NCBI RefSeq assembly: GCF_022414595.1
Contig: NZ_JADWYO010000005.1
Span: forward strand, 123,177 to 187,176
DNA: 64,000 bases
Reading direction: 5' to 3'
From: Streptomyces sp. MUM 203J
GTDB taxonomy: Bacteria; Actinomycetota; Actinomycetes; Streptomycetales; Streptomycetaceae
Shown: one piece after another, positions 19,055 through 28,449 of the stretch
Layout: every line of letters begins with the position of its first letter
Position numbering within the stretch: position 1 is the first letter of the stretch
Position numbers and translations under genes: made by a program
The notes under the pieces: model-generated
What the model was told of the DNA's origin: nothing
What the model saw: only the letters and a program-made list of their open reading frames with translations
Database searches by the model: none

Positions 19055-19438
19055 TCAGGAGCGAACGGCGCGCGGACCGGCGCACTCCGCGCCGTGCTCC
19101 GCGACCCTCGCGCGCAGCGCGCGGTCGGCTGTGACGACGACACACCGGCGGGGCGCCGCGTCACGCGCGAGGTCCGTGATCGTGTCGTCCCCGCTGCCCG
19201 GCGCCGACACCACGCGGACGCCCGGGACCGGCTCCACGCCCCTGGCCCGGCCCTCCACCACGAGGACGATCTCGACCGGCCCGGGCAGCAGCCCCGGGAC
19301 GCCGCCGGCGTAGCCCGCCAGCCGGTCGCGCAGGCGCTCGGCGGCGCCGCGGCGGTCCCGCCACCAGCCGTCGGGCACGGAACCGACGACGTTGGCGCCG
19401 TCGACGATCAGCAGGGGACGGTCTGCGGGCTCGGACAT
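19055..19438 (-). CDS. NYN/PIN-like domain protein
   Basis: Small protein of 127 residues with the opening [12 protein letters not shown], typical of NYN-domain (YacP-like, PIN-fold) proteins, which are often RNases. A second acidic site is in [13 protein letters not shown], followed by [13 protein letters not shown]. These acidic residues would coordinate a metal. Start chosen at ATG 19438; a GTG at 19456 is in frame. It diverges from recQ with about 70 bases between them. An RNase or tRNA/rRNA-related function is inferred from the fold only. Confidence 0.7.
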   Translation of the reverse strand: MSEPADRPLLIVDGANVVGSVPDGWWRDRRGAAERLRDRLAGYAGGVPGLLPGPVEIVLVVEGRARGVEPVPGVRVVSAPGSGDDTITDLARDAAPRRCVVVTADRALRARVAEHGAECAGPRAVRS

Positions 19439-19448
19439 GGGACCCACG

Positions 19449-19457
19449 TTATCCACA
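19449..19457 (+). promoter_or_regulatory. Single DnaA-box-like sequence before recQ
   Basis: TTATCCACA equals the classical DnaA box. Streptomyces oriC boxes favour TTGTCCACA and come in large clusters, so one isolated copy is more likely chance or a regulatory site than an origin. Confidence 0.25.
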
Positions 19458-19496
19458 GGCGACGGCCGGTTTTGTCCCGGTGCCGTTCGGCGCTCG

Positions 19497-19502
19497 TACT
19501 AT
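19497..19502 (+). promoter_or_regulatory. Candidate -10 element of a leaderless recQ promoter
   Basis: TACTAT ends 6 bases before the ATG at 19509, so transcription would begin at or next to the start codon. No Shine-Dalgarno sequence is present. A weak -35 (TTGTCC, 19472-19477) is 19 bases upstream. Confidence 0.4.
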
Positions 19503-19508
19503 TGCCGA

Positions 19509-21377
19509 ATGACTTCTCCCCAAGCTTCCGGTACCGCCCCGGCCATCCCGGGCGGCGACCCGGCCCTGGACGTCCTCGGCCGGGTTTTCGGCTACGACTC
19601 CTTCCGAGGCGAGCAGCGGGAGATCATCGAGCACGTCATAGGCGGTGGCGACGCGCTCGTCCTCATGCCGACCGGTGGCGGAAAGTCGCTCTGCTACCAG
19701 ATTCCCGCCCTCGTGCGGCCCGGGGTCGGGGTCGTCGTCTCGCCCCTCATCGCCCTGATGCAGGACCAGGTCGACGCCCTGCGCGCACTGGGTGTGAGGG
19801 CGGGGTTCCTCAACTCCACTCAGGACCTGGACGAGCGGCGACTGGTGGAGGCGGAGTTCGCGGCGGGAGAGCTGGACCTGCTGTATCTCGCGCCCGAGCG
19901 GCTGCGGGTCGATTCCACACTGCGGCTGCTGGAGCGCGGGAAGATCGCTCTGTTCGCCATCGACGAGGCGCACTGCGTGGCCCAGTGGGGCCACGACTTC
20001 CGGCCGGACTACCTCCAGCTGTCCCAGCTCCACGAGCGCTGGCCCGACGTGCCCCGTATCGCGCTCACCGCGACCGCCACCCGGGCCACGCACGGGGAGA
20101 TCGCCTCCCGGCTGAACCTCCAGGGCGCCCGGCACTTCGTCGCCAGTTTCGACCGGCCGAACATCCAGTACCGCATCGAGCCGAAGAACGAGCCGAAGAA
20201 GCAGCTCCTCGCGCTGCTGAAGGGCGAGCACGCGGGCGACGCGGGCATCGTGTACTGCCTGTCCCGGGCCTCGGTGGAGAAGACCGCCGCGTTCCTGGCC
20301 GAGAACGGCGTCGACGCCGTCCCGTACCACGCCGGGCTCGACGCCCGTGTCCGTGCCGCGAACCAGGCGCGGTTCCTGCGGGAGGACGGGCTCGTGGTGG
20401 TCGCCACGATCGCGTTCGGCATGGGCATCGACAAACCCGACGTCCGGTTCGTCGCACACCTCGACCTGCCGAAGTCCGTCGAGGGCTACTACCAGGAGAC
20501 CGGCCGCGCGGGCCGCGACGGCCTGCCGTCCACGGCGTGGCTGGCGTACGGGCTCAACGACGTCGTGCAGCAGCGCCGCATGATCGACACGTCTGAGGGC
20601 GACGCCGAGCACCGGCGCCGGCTGGCCGCACATCTGGACGCGATGCTCGCGCTGTGCGAGACCGTCGAGTGCCGGCGGGTGCGGCTCCTCGCGTACTTCG
20701 GCCAGGAGGGTGCCACCGCGTGCGGCAACTGCGACACCTGCCTGACCCCGCCGAAGTCCTGGGACGGCACGATCGCCGCGCAGAAGCTGCTGTCGACCGT
20801 CGTACGGCTCAAGCGCGAGCGGAACCAGTCGTTCGGCGTCGGCCAGATCGTCGACATCCTGCTGGGCCGCAGGACCGCGAAGGTGCTGCGCTTCGACCAT
20901 GACGCGCTGAGCGTCTTCGGGATCGGCGCGGACCTCGGCGAGGCCCAGTGGCGGGGAGTCGCCCGCCAGCTTCTCGCGCAGGGGCTGCTGGCCGTGCAGG
21001 GCGAGTTCAACACACTGGTGCTGACCGACGACTCCGCCGATGTCCTGGGCGGTCGGCGTGAGGTGCTGCTGCGCAGCGAGCCGGAGAAGCCCGCGAGGGC
21101 GCCCAGGGGCGCGTCCGGCGGCAGGAAGAAGCCCGCGCCCGTGGACCTGCCCGCGGAGGCACTGCCGGTCTTCGAGCGCCTGCGCGCCTGGCGGGGCGCC
21201 ACGGCCAAGGAGCAGGGCGTGCCCGCGTACGTCATCTTCCATGACGCGACGCTGCGGGAGATCGCGACGGCACGGCCGGGAAGCCTGGCCGAGCTGGGCG
21301 CGGTCAGCGGCGTGGGCGAGAACAAGCTGGCGAAGTTCGGCGACGGCATCCTGGAGGTGCTGGTCCAGGAGGGCTGA
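19509..21377 (+). CDS. recQ: ATP-dependent DNA helicase RecQ
   Basis: 3'-5' superfamily-2 helicase for recombination and replication-fork repair, 622 residues. Walker A TGGGKS at residues 55-60, DEAH box in [15 protein letters not shown] with the RecQ aromatic loop, motif VI in [13 protein letters not shown]. The zinc module has CGNCDTC, and the C-terminus holds an HRDC domain ([20 protein letters not shown] ... [12 protein letters not shown] [13 protein letters not shown]). All parts are intact. Start ATG at 19509, apparently leaderless; an upstream in-frame ATG at 19392 would give an unrelated extension over the divergent gene. Confidence 0.95.
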   Translation: MTSPQASGTAPAIPGGDPALDVLGRVFGYDSFRGEQREIIEHVIGGGDALVLMPTGGGKSLCYQIPALVRPGVGVVVSPLIALMQDQVDALRALGVRAGFLNSTQDLDERRLVEAEFAAGELDLLYLAPERLRVDSTLRLLERGKIALFAIDEAHCVAQWGHDFRPDYLQLSQLHERWPDVPRIALTATATRATHGEIASRLNLQGARHFVASFDRPNIQYRIEPKNEPKKQLLALLKGEHAGDAGIVYCLSRASVEKTAAFLAENGVDAVPYHAGLDARVRAANQARFLREDGLVVVATIAFGMGIDKPDVRFVAHLDLPKSVEGYYQETGRAGRDGLPSTAWLAYGLNDVVQQRRMIDTSEGDAEHRRRLAAHLDAMLALCETVECRRVRLLAYFGQEGATACGNCDTCLTPPKSWDGTIAAQKLLSTVVRLKRERNQSFGVGQIVDILLGRRTAKVLRFDHDALSVFGIGADLGEAQWRGVARQLLAQGLLAVQGEFNTLVLTDDSADVLGGRREVLLRSEPEKPARAPRGASGGRKKPAPVDLPAEALPVFERLRAWRGATAKEQGVPAYVIFHDATLREIATARPGSLAELGAVSGVGENKLAKFGDGILEVLVQEG

Positions 21378-21496
21378 GCCCCGGGCGGTCCTTCCCGGGT
21401 CCTGCTCCTTCCCGGCGGAACCGTTGCGCGGCTTCCGCCGCGTAAGGGGCTGCCCCCCTCTTCACCCCCGTCCGGGAAGAGGCGGGAACGGACGAG

Positions 21497-21529
21497 CGGG
21501 CCGCACGGGGACAGTCCCCGTGCGGCCCG
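21497..21529. terminator. Bidirectional hairpin between recQ and fadB
   Basis: CGGGCCGCACGGGGA pairs perfectly with TCCCCGTGCGGCCCG around CAG. It lies between two convergent genes and can serve both. Confidence 0.75.
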
Positions 21530-21549
21530 TCGGACTCGGCGGCAGTCGG

Positions 21550-23679
21550 TTACGCCGGGACGCTCGCCACGCCCTGCGCCAGGAACCGCTTGCCGTTCAC
21601 CCGCTCGGAGACACCCTCACGGTCCAGGTACGGCGTGATGCCGCCCAGGTGGAAGGGCCAGCCGGCACCGGTGATCAGGCACAGGTCGATGTCCTGCGCC
21701 TCGGCCACCACGCCCTCGTCGAGCATCAGGCCGATCTCCTGCGCGACCGCGTCCAGGACGCGGTCGCGCACCTGCTCCTCGGTCAGCACGACGTCGCCCT
21801 GCTTGAGCAGCGCCGCGACCTCCGGGTCCAGCTCCGGCTTGCCGGAGTCGTACACGTAGAAGCCGCGCTTCCCGGCCTCGACGACGGCCTTCAGGTTCGG
21901 GGACACCGTGAAGCGGTCCGGGAAGGAGCGGTTCAGGGTCTCCGACACGTGCAGACCGATCGCGGGGCCGACCAGCTCCAGCAGCACCAGCGGCGACATC
22001 GGCAGACCGAGCGGCTCGACGGCCTTCTCGGCGGTCTCCACGGAGGTGCCCTCGTCGATGACGTTCTGGATCTCGCCCATGAAACGGGTCAGGATGCGGT
22101 TGACGACGAACGCCGGGGCGTCCTTCACCAGCACGGCCGTCTTCTTCAGCTTCTTGGCGACGCCGAAGGCCGTGGCCAGCGACGCGTCGTCGGTCTGCTC
22201 ACCGCGGACGATCTCCAGCAGCGGCAGCACGGCGACCGGGTTGAAGAAGTGGAATCCGACGACCCGCTCCGGGTGGCGGAGCTTGGAGGCCATCTCGGAC
22301 ACCGACAGCGAGGAGGTGTTGGTGGCGAGGATCGCGTGCGCCGGGGCGACCGCCTCGACCTCGGCGAACACCTTCTGCTTGACGGACATCTCCTCGAACA
22401 CGGCCTCGATGATGAAGTCCGCGTCCGCGAAGCCCTCGGCCTTGTCCAGGACACCGGTGACCAGCGCCTTCAGACGGTTGGCCTTGTCCTGGTTGATGCG
22501 GCCCTTGCCGAGCAGCTTGTCGATCTCGGCGTGGACATAGCCCACACCCTTGTCGACGCGCTCCTGGTCGATGTCCGTGAGGACGACCGGGACCTCGAGG
22601 CGGCGCAGGAAGAGCAGGGCGAGCTGCGAGGCCATCAGACCGGCGCCGACGACGCCGACCTTGGTGACCGGTCGGGCCAGGCTCTTGTCCGGTGCGCCGG
22701 CCGGGCGCTTGCCGCGCTTCTGTACCAGGTTGAAGGCGTAGATGCCGGAGCGCAGCTCGCCGCCCATGATCAGGTCCGCGAGGGCCTGGTCCTCGGCGTC
22801 GAAGCCCTTCTGGAGGTCGCCGTCCTTGGCGGCCTCGATGATGTCGAGGGCCCGGTAGGCGGCCGGGGCCGCGCCGTGCACCTTGCCGTCCGCGATGAAC
22901 CGGCCGCGGGCCACGGCGGCGTCCCACGCCTCGCCGCGGTCCACCTCGGGACGCTCGACGGCGACCTCGCCCTTCAGGACCTTCGCGGTCCAGAGGAGCG
23001 ACTGCTCCAGGAAGTCCGCGCCCTCGAAGATCGCGTCCGCGATGCCCAGCTCGAAGACCTGCTTGCCCTTGAGCTGGCGGTTCTGGTTCAGCGAGTTCTC
23101 GATGACGACCGAGACGGCCTTGTCGGCGCCGATCAGGTTCGGCAGGATCGTGCAGCCGCCCCAGCCCGGGACCAGGCCCAGGAAAACCTCGGGGAGCGAG
23201 AAGGCCGGCAGGGCCTTCGACACGGTCCGGTAGGTGCAGTGCAGACCGGCCTCGACACCGCCGCCCATCGCCGCGCCGTTGTAGTACGCGAAGGTGGGGA
23301 CGGCCAGCGCGGCCAGGCGCTTGAAGACGTCGTGGCCGCCCTTGCCGATGGCCAGGGCCTCCTCGTGCTGCTTCAGCAGCTCGACGCCCTTGAGGTCGGC
23401 GCCCACGGCGAAGATGAACGGCTTGCCGGTCAGGCCGACACCGACGATCTCGCCCTCGGCGGCCTCCTTCTCGACCTGGTCGATCGCCGTGTTCAGGTTG
23501 GCGAGCGACTGCGGGCCGAAGGTGGTCGGCTTGGTGTGGTCGAAGCCGTTGTCCAGGGTGATCAGCGCGAAGCGGCCGGCGCCGAACGGCAGGTCGAAGT
23601 GGCGTACGTGCGCGCTCGTGACGACCTCGTCCGGGAACAGCTCGGCCGCCTTCTTCAAAAGCTCAGCGGTGGTGCTCAC
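21550..23679 (-). CDS. fadB: Fatty acid oxidation complex alpha subunit (enoyl-CoA hydratase / 3-hydroxyacyl-CoA dehydrogenase)
   Basis: Two-function beta-oxidation enzyme, 709 residues. The crotonase half (residues 1 to about 330) hydrates enoyl-CoA; it shows AAMGGGVEAGLHCTYRTVSK and FLGLVPGWGGCTILPNLIG. The dehydrogenase half begins with the NAD loop VGVVGAGLMASQLALLFL and includes GFHFFNPVAVLPLLEIVRG with the catalytic His. The start is the GTG at 23677-23679 inside the stop of the upstream thiolase gene (GTGA), so the pair is translationally coupled. Together they oxidise fatty acids; the thiolase cleaves the 3-ketoacyl-CoA made here. Regulation is not visible. Confidence 0.92.
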   Translation of the reverse strand: MSTTAELLKKAAELFPDEVVTSAHVRHFDLPFGAGRFALITLDNGFDHTKPTTFGPQSLANLNTAIDQVEKEAAEGEIVGVGLTGKPFIFAVGADLKGVELLKQHEEALAIGKGGHDVFKRLAALAVPTFAYYNGAAMGGGVEAGLHCTYRTVSKALPAFSLPEVFLGLVPGWGGCTILPNLIGADKAVSVVIENSLNQNRQLKGKQVFELGIADAIFEGADFLEQSLLWTAKVLKGEVAVERPEVDRGEAWDAAVARGRFIADGKVHGAAPAAYRALDIIEAAKDGDLQKGFDAEDQALADLIMGGELRSGIYAFNLVQKRGKRPAGAPDKSLARPVTKVGVVGAGLMASQLALLFLRRLEVPVVLTDIDQERVDKGVGYVHAEIDKLLGKGRINQDKANRLKALVTGVLDKAEGFADADFIIEAVFEEMSVKQKVFAEVEAVAPAHAILATNTSSLSVSEMASKLRHPERVVGFHFFNPVAVLPLLEIVRGEQTDDASLATAFGVAKKLKKTAVLVKDAPAFVVNRILTRFMGEIQNVIDEGTSVETAEKAVEPLGLPMSPLVLLELVGPAIGLHVSETLNRSFPDRFTVSPNLKAVVEAGKRGFYVYDSGKPELDPEVAALLKQGDVVLTEEQVRDRVLDAVAQEIGLMLDEGVVAEAQDIDLCLITGAGWPFHLGGITPYLDREGVSERVNGKRFLAQGVASVPA

Positions 23680-24902
23680 TTGCTGCCTCCGGCGTCCTTG
23701 TGGTGCGGGTTCTCCCAGATGACCGTGGCGCCCATGCCGAAGCCGACGCACATGGTGGTGAGGCCGTAGCGGACCTCGGGCTGCTCCTCGAACTGGCGGG
23801 CCAGCTGGGTCATCAGCCGGACGCCGGAGGAGGCCAGCGGGTGACCGAACGCGATCGCGCCGCCGTACTGGTTGACGCGCGCGTCGTCGCCCGCGATGCC
23901 GTAGTGGTCGAGGAAGGCCAGGACCTGGACGGCGAAGGCCTCGTTGATCTCGAACAGGCCGATGTCGCCGATGGCCAGGCCCGCCTTGGCGAGCGCCTTC
24001 TCGGTGGCCGGGATCGGGCCGTAGCCCATGACCTCGGGCTCGACGCCGGCGAAGGCGTACGAGACGAGTCGCATCTTGACCGGGAGGCCGTTCTCGCGGG
24101 CGAAGTCCTCGGACGCGATGATCGACGCGGTGGCGCCGTCGTTGAGCCCCGCGGCGTTACCGGCGGTGACCCGGCCGTGCACGCGGAACGGGGTCTTGAG
24201 ACCGGCCAGGTTCTCCAGCGTGGTGCCCGGGCGCATCGGCTCGTCGGCGGTGACCATGCCCCAGCCGGTCTCGCCCGCCTCGGGGGTGGTGCGGCGCACC
24301 GAGATCGGCACCAGGTCCTGCTGGATCTTGCCGTCGGCGTACGCCTTGGCGGCCTTCTCCTGGGAGCGCACGGCGTACTCGTCGGCACGCTGCTTGGTGA
24401 TCTGCGGGTACCGGTCGTGCAGGTTCTCCGCGGTCATGCCCATGAACAGGGCCGACTCGTCGACCAGCTTCTCCGACACGAAGCGCGGGTTCGGGTCGAC
24501 GGCCTCGCCCATGGGGTGGCGGCCCATGTGCTCGACACCGCCGGCGATCACCGCGTCGTACGCGCCGAAGGCGATGGAACCGGCGGTGGTCGTCACCGCG
24601 GTCAGCGCGCCCGCGCACATGCGGTCGATCGAGTAGCCCGGCACCGACTCCGGCAGGCCCGCGAGGATGCCCGCGGTCCGGCCGAGGGTCAGGCCCTGGT
24701 CACCGATCTGCGTGGTCGCGGCGATGGCGACCTCGTCGATCTGCTTCGGGTCGAGGCCGGGGTTGCGGCGCAGCAGCTCCCGGATGGCCTTCACAACGAG
24801 ATCGTCGGCGCGGGTCTCGTGGTAGATGCCCTTCGGGCCCGCCTTGCCGAACGGGGTGCGGACGCCGTCGACGAAGACGACGTCCCTGACGGTACGAGGC
24901 AC
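23676..24902 (-). CDS. fadA: Acetyl-CoA C-acyltransferase (thiolase)
   Basis: Thiolase of the degradative type, 408 residues, cleaving 3-ketoacyl-CoA with CoA. The nucleophilic cysteine is C96 in IDRMCAGALTAV; the His loop is NEAFAVQVLAF, and the C-terminal motifs are GGAIAFGHPLASSG and TTMCVGFGMGA. The start is GTG at 24900-24902 with GGAGGAG a few bases upstream. It is the first gene of a two-gene operon with fadB and overlaps it by four bases. It could also serve acetoacetyl-CoA metabolism, but the partner argues for beta-oxidation. Confidence 0.93.
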   Translation of the reverse strand: MPRTVRDVVFVDGVRTPFGKAGPKGIYHETRADDLVVKAIRELLRRNPGLDPKQIDEVAIAATTQIGDQGLTLGRTAGILAGLPESVPGYSIDRMCAGALTAVTTTAGSIAFGAYDAVIAGGVEHMGRHPMGEAVDPNPRFVSEKLVDESALFMGMTAENLHDRYPQITKQRADEYAVRSQEKAAKAYADGKIQQDLVPISVRRTTPEAGETGWGMVTADEPMRPGTTLENLAGLKTPFRVHGRVTAGNAAGLNDGATASIIASEDFARENGLPVKMRLVSYAFAGVEPEVMGYGPIPATEKALAKAGLAIGDIGLFEINEAFAVQVLAFLDHYGIAGDDARVNQYGGAIAFGHPLASSGVRLMTQLARQFEEQPEVRYGLTTMCVGFGMGATVIWENPHHKDAGGSK

Positions 24903-25224
24903 GATGGCTCTCCTCCAGGGTGCGGGATGGCACTGCTGCGGCGCGTGCGCTGAGCGCGCGCTCAGGTTCATGCTACTTGTGGGTAACCAGCCTGCCCAGC
25001 CCCCCGGCCCGGAGCGGCGAACGTCACACGTACGGCCCCGCACGGCGGGCGAGGCCCGTACAGAGGGCACGGCCCCGCACAGCCCGGGTTCCTGTCCGGC
25101 CGTGGCACTGCCTGGAACCGCACCGTTCGGCGGCCCTGGCCGCGCGGGACCGCCGCCTGACGACCGGGCGCCCCGCCGAACCGGCGCGCACACCGGGGAC
25201 GCGCTCCCGCGCCCCCACGCAGAA
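24903..25224. other. Upstream region of the thiolase operon
   Basis: About 320 bp without a recognised gene. It should hold the promoter of the thiolase-fadB operon, but I could not assign clear -35/-10 elements. Confidence 0.4.
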
Positions 25225-25279
25225 GGAAGGGCGCCCCCGGGTTCGTACGGACTCCGTACGAACCCGGGGGCGCCCTTCC
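25225..25279 (-). terminator. Very strong hairpin after rnd
   Basis: Two perfect 26-base arms (25225-25250 and 25254-25279) around a 3-base loop ACT. It lies 30 bases past the rnd stop on the minus strand. It is the longest perfect stem in the window. Confidence 0.8.
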
Positions 25280-25308
25280 GGTGACGGGATCCGCCCGGGG
25301 CGGGCCGC

Positions 25309-26682
25309 TCAGGCCTTCCTGCTGCGGAGGGCCTTCACCAGCTCCGGTGTCACCTGTTCGATCTGCCACGGCCGCGCCCCGTATCCGGCGAGCGCCCCGG
25401 CCACCGACTCGGCGGCCGGGTCCTCCGGGGGCTCCCAGCAGACACGGCGCACCGTGTCGGGCGTGATCAGGTTCTCCTGCGGCAGGTTCAGCTCCTCGGC
25501 CAGAGCCGACACCGCCGCCCGGGCCGCCGACAGCCGGGCCGCGGCGGCCGGGTCCTTGTCCGCCCAGGAGCGCGGTGGGGGAGGGCCCGCCACGGGCTGG
25601 CCGGGCTGGGGCAGCCCGCTGTCGGGCAGCGCCTTGGCCCGGTCGACGGCCGCCTGCCACTGTTCCAGCTGGCGGCGGCCCATCCGGGCGCCGAAGCCGG
25701 GCAGCGCGGTCAGCGCGGCCACGTTCGACGGCAGCGCCAGCGCGGCCTCCACGATCGCGGCGTCGCTCAGCACCTTGCCCGGTGACACGTCCCGCCGCTG
25801 GGCGATGCGGTCCCGGGTCGTCCACAGCTCCCGCACGACGGCCATCTGGCGACGGCGGCGCACCTTGTGCATCCCCGACGTACGGCGCCAGGGGTCCTTG
25901 CGCGGGGGCGGCGGCGGCGCGGCGGCGATCGCGGCGAACTCCTGGCGGGCCCACTCCAGCTTGCCCTGCCGGTCCAGCTCCTTCTCCAGCGCGTCCCGCA
26001 GGTCGACGAGCAGCTCGACGTCCAGCGCCGCGTACCGGAGCCAGGGCTCGGGCAGAGGGCGGGTGGACCAGTCCACCGCGGAGTGCCCCTTCTCCAGGAC
26101 GAATCCGAGGACGGACTCGACCATGGCACCGAGGCCCACGCGCGGGAAGCCCGCGAGGCGCCCGGCCAGTTCGGTGTCGAACAGCTCGCTCGGCACCATG
26201 CCTATCTCCCGCAGGCACGGCAGGTCCTGGGTCGCGGCGTGCAGGATCCACTCGGTGCCGTCCAGTGCCGAGCCGAGCGCCGACAGGTCGGGGCAGCCGA
26301 CCGGGTCGATCAGCGCGGTCCCGGCGCCCTCGCGGCGCAGCTGCACCAGGTAGGCGCGCTGGCCGTAGCGGTAGCCGGACGCCCGCTCGGCGTCGACGGC
26401 GACAGGGCCGGTCCCCTCGGCGAAAGTCTCGATGACCTGCGCCAGCGCGTCGGCGTCGGCGACGACGGGAGGAATGCCCTCGCGGGGCTCCAGCAGGGGC
26501 ACCGGCTCGGTGCCGGGCTGCGGGTCGGGCTCGGAAACCGGCCCGGGGGCGGGCGGCGAGGCCGGTGCGGTGGGAGCGCGGCCCACAGCGGCGGCCCCCT
26601 CGGCTGCGACGCCGTCGTCCGGAGGGCCGCCCCCGGCGGTTCGCAGTGATGTCTTAGCTGCGGTGTCTCGGGCGTCGGTCAC
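25309..26682 (-). CDS. rnd: Ribonuclease D (DEDDy 3'-5' exoribonuclease with HRDC domain)
   Basis: 3'-5' exonuclease that trims tRNA and other RNA 3' ends, 457 residues. After a proline-rich, disordered N-terminus of about 65 residues come the three exonuclease motifs: PVAVDAERAS (Exo I, D and E), HAATQDLPCL (Exo II) and WLRYAALDVELL (Exo III with Tyr). The HRDC domain follows near RRDVSPGKVLSDAAIVEAAL, then a further C-terminal helical domain. Start GTG at 26680-26682; no strong ribosome site is seen. It lies downstream of the response regulator gene, separated by a palindromic terminator, and ends at a very strong hairpin. Confidence 0.92.
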   Translation of the reverse strand: MTDARDTAAKTSLRTAGGGPPDDGVAAEGAAAVGRAPTAPASPPAPGPVSEPDPQPGTEPVPLLEPREGIPPVVADADALAQVIETFAEGTGPVAVDAERASGYRYGQRAYLVQLRREGAGTALIDPVGCPDLSALGSALDGTEWILHAATQDLPCLREIGMVPSELFDTELAGRLAGFPRVGLGAMVESVLGFVLEKGHSAVDWSTRPLPEPWLRYAALDVELLVDLRDALEKELDRQGKLEWARQEFAAIAAAPPPPPRKDPWRRTSGMHKVRRRRQMAVVRELWTTRDRIAQRRDVSPGKVLSDAAIVEAALALPSNVAALTALPGFGARMGRRQLEQWQAAVDRAKALPDSGLPQPGQPVAGPPPPRSWADKDPAAAARLSAARAAVSALAEELNLPQENLITPDTVRRVCWEPPEDPAAESVAGALAGYGARPWQIEQVTPELVKALRSRKA

Positions 26683-26708
26683 CTGTCAAGGGTATCTGTG
26701 AACGGAAG

Positions 26709-26742
26709 GCGCCCGTCGACGGAACGTTCCGTCGACGGGCGC
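26709..26742 (-). terminator. 34-bp perfect palindrome after the response regulator gene
   Basis: The arm GCGCCCGTCGACGGAAC (26709-26725) is followed directly by its exact reverse complement (26726-26742). It would fold into a stem of about 15 pairs with a small loop, 19 bases past the stop. Confidence 0.7.
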
Positions 26743-26761
26743 GTGAACGGGGGGACGACTG

Positions 26762-27424
26762 TCAGTGGATGATGCCGGTACGGAGCGCCACCGCGACCAT
26801 GCCGGCCCGGTCGCCGGTGCCCAGCTTGCGGGCGATCCGGGCGAGGTGACTCTTCACGGTGAGCGCGGACAGGCCCATCGAGACGCCGATGGCCTTGTTC
26901 GACTGGCCCTCAGCCACCAGCCGGAGCACCTCGACCTCGCGCCCCGACAGCTCGCGGTAGCCGCCGGGGTGCCCCGGGGCGCCCGGAGGGCGGCGGTGCA
27001 GCCGGGCCGCGGCGGACCCGATGGGTGCGGCGCCCGGCCGGGTCGGGTGCCCGATGTTCGTACGGGTGCCGGTGACGACATAACCCTTGACGCCGCCCGC
27101 CAGGGCGTTGCGTACGGCGCCGATGTCGTCGGCGGCCGACAGGGCCAGGCCGTTGGGCCAGCCGGCGGCGCGGGTCTCGGACAGCAGGGTGAGCCCGGAA
27201 CCGTCGGGCAGGTGGACGTCCGCGACACAGATGTCACGGGGGTTGCCGATACGGGGACGGGCCTCCGCGATGGACGACGCCTCGATGACGTCGCGCACTC
27301 CGAGCGCCCACAGGTGGCGGGTCACGGTGGAGCGGACGCGCGGGTCGGCCACGACGACCATGGCCGTCGGCTTGTTCGGGCGGTAGGCGACCAGGCTTGC
27401 GGGCTGCTCGAGGAGAACGGACAC
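26762..27424 (-). CDS. Orphan LuxR/NarL-type response regulator
   Basis: 220-residue two-domain regulator. The receiver-like domain spans about residues 20-125: the likely phospho-acceptor is D69 in CVADVHLPDGSG, and a Lys in GGVKGYVVTGT matches the conserved position. The first acidic patch has a single Asp (VVADPRV), so the metal site is reduced. A Pro/Gly-rich linker follows, then a GerE/LuxR HTH (ELSGREVEVLRLVAEGQSNK; LTVKSHLARI) at about 160-220. Start GTG at 27422-27424 behind AGGAGG. No sensor kinase is adjacent, so the input is unknown. A dyad at 27541-27554 lies in its upstream region. Confidence 0.88.
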   Translation of the reverse strand: MSVLLEQPASLVAYRPNKPTAMVVVADPRVRSTVTRHLWALGVRDVIEASSIAEARPRIGNPRDICVADVHLPDGSGLTLLSETRAAGWPNGLALSAADDIGAVRNALAGGVKGYVVTGTRTNIGHPTRPGAAPIGSAAARLHRRPPGAPGHPGGYRELSGREVEVLRLVAEGQSNKAIGVSMGLSALTVKSHLARIARKLGTGDRAGMVAVALRTGIIH

Positions 27425-27540
27425 CAGGCCTCCTGGGAAGGTGCGGGACACTGCCCGGCTCGGGGAAGTGGCCGGGGCGAACCGTGCAGATAGGGTCACA
27501 GACCTCTTCGGCAGCAACCCCACCCTCCTTTAGGGGAAGA

Positions 27541-27554
27541 TCACGATTTCGTGA
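27541..27554. promoter_or_regulatory. Inverted repeat TCACGATTTCGTGA before the response regulator gene
   Basis: Perfect 6-base arms around TT, in an AT-richer patch 117 bases upstream of the GTG. A possible operator or part of the promoter. Confidence 0.3.
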
Positions 27555-27673
27555 GTAACAATCAGGACAATTCGGACGCATGAGCGATCATCCTACGAGC
27601 GAACCGCCCGCTGTCCTCCGTGCGGGTCAGCCGGGGGAACACACGGACGGCCCAGGGGACGCCGAAACGCCGC

Positions 27674-28345
27674 CTACGGGTGGTGCGGCCCCCGGCGCTG
27701 GGGCAGCGACACGATCCCCGGCCCGCCGTCCACCCCGCCCGCACCGGCCGGGGGCAGTCCCGCCACCTGGCACAGCAGATCGCCCCACGCCGCCAGATGC
27801 GCCGCCGCGTCCGGCACTCCGCCCCGGCCCTCACGCGGCGTCCAGGACGCCCGGATCTCGATCTGCGTCGCCGGACGGCGCTCCGCCAGCCCTCCGAAGT
27901 AGTACGAGCCCGCACGCGTGACGGTCCCGCCCTCCGCCCCGTAGGCCAGCCCCCGCGCGTCCAGTGCCCCCGTCAGCCAGGACCAGCACACCTCCGGGAA
28001 CAGCGGGTCCGCCGCCATCTCCGGTTCCAGCTCCGCCCGCACCAGCGTCACCAGCCGGAACGTGCCCTGCCATGCCTCGTGCCCGGCCGGGTCGTGCAGC
28101 AGCACCAGCCGCCCGTCCGCCAGATCCTCGCCGTCCTCGACCGCCGCCGCCTCCAGGGCGTAGGCGTACGGGGCCAGCCGCTGGGGAGGGCGCGTCGGGT
28201 CCAGTTCGATCTCCGCCCGCGGGCGCGCCGCCCGCAGCGCGTCCACCGCCATACGGAACGCGTACGGCGCCGGACCGCCCTCACCGCCGCCCATGCCCTC
28301 GATACCGCCGGAAGTGTTGGAAAACTGTCCCTGAGCCGCAGCCAT
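27674..28345 (-). CDS. DUF3000 family protein
   Basis: 223-residue actinobacterial protein of the DUF3000 type; function unknown. Recognisable stretches are FRMAVDALRAARPRAEIELD, LHDPAGHEAWQGTFRLVTLV and VCWSWLTGALDARGLAY. It has no signal peptide or membrane segment and is likely cytosolic. Start ATG at 28343-28345. It diverges from hemE with about 100 bases between the starts, an arrangement I recall as conserved in Streptomyces, but this gives no functional proof. Confidence 0.8.
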   Translation of the reverse strand: MAAAQGQFSNTSGGIEGMGGGEGGPAPYAFRMAVDALRAARPRAEIELDPTRPPQRLAPYAYALEAAAVEDGEDLADGRLVLLHDPAGHEAWQGTFRLVTLVRAELEPEMAADPLFPEVCWSWLTGALDARGLAYGAEGGTVTRAGSYYFGGLAERRPATQIEIRASWTPREGRGGVPDAAAHLAAWGDLLCQVAGLPPAGAGGVDGGPGIVSLPQRRGPHHP

Positions 28346-28449
28346 GCGGGGAAGAGTAGGCGCAACCGGGCTCGTCCGCAGGGAGAGACACCAGCCGCGG
28401 TTCGGCCGCCCCGCGAGACCGTGGACGCACACATGCGAAGATGCGGGGC

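Noticed and set aside
19449..19457. DnaA box as part of a replication origin
   Set aside because: A single copy; Streptomyces oriC has many clustered boxes beside dnaA/dnaN, none of which is here.
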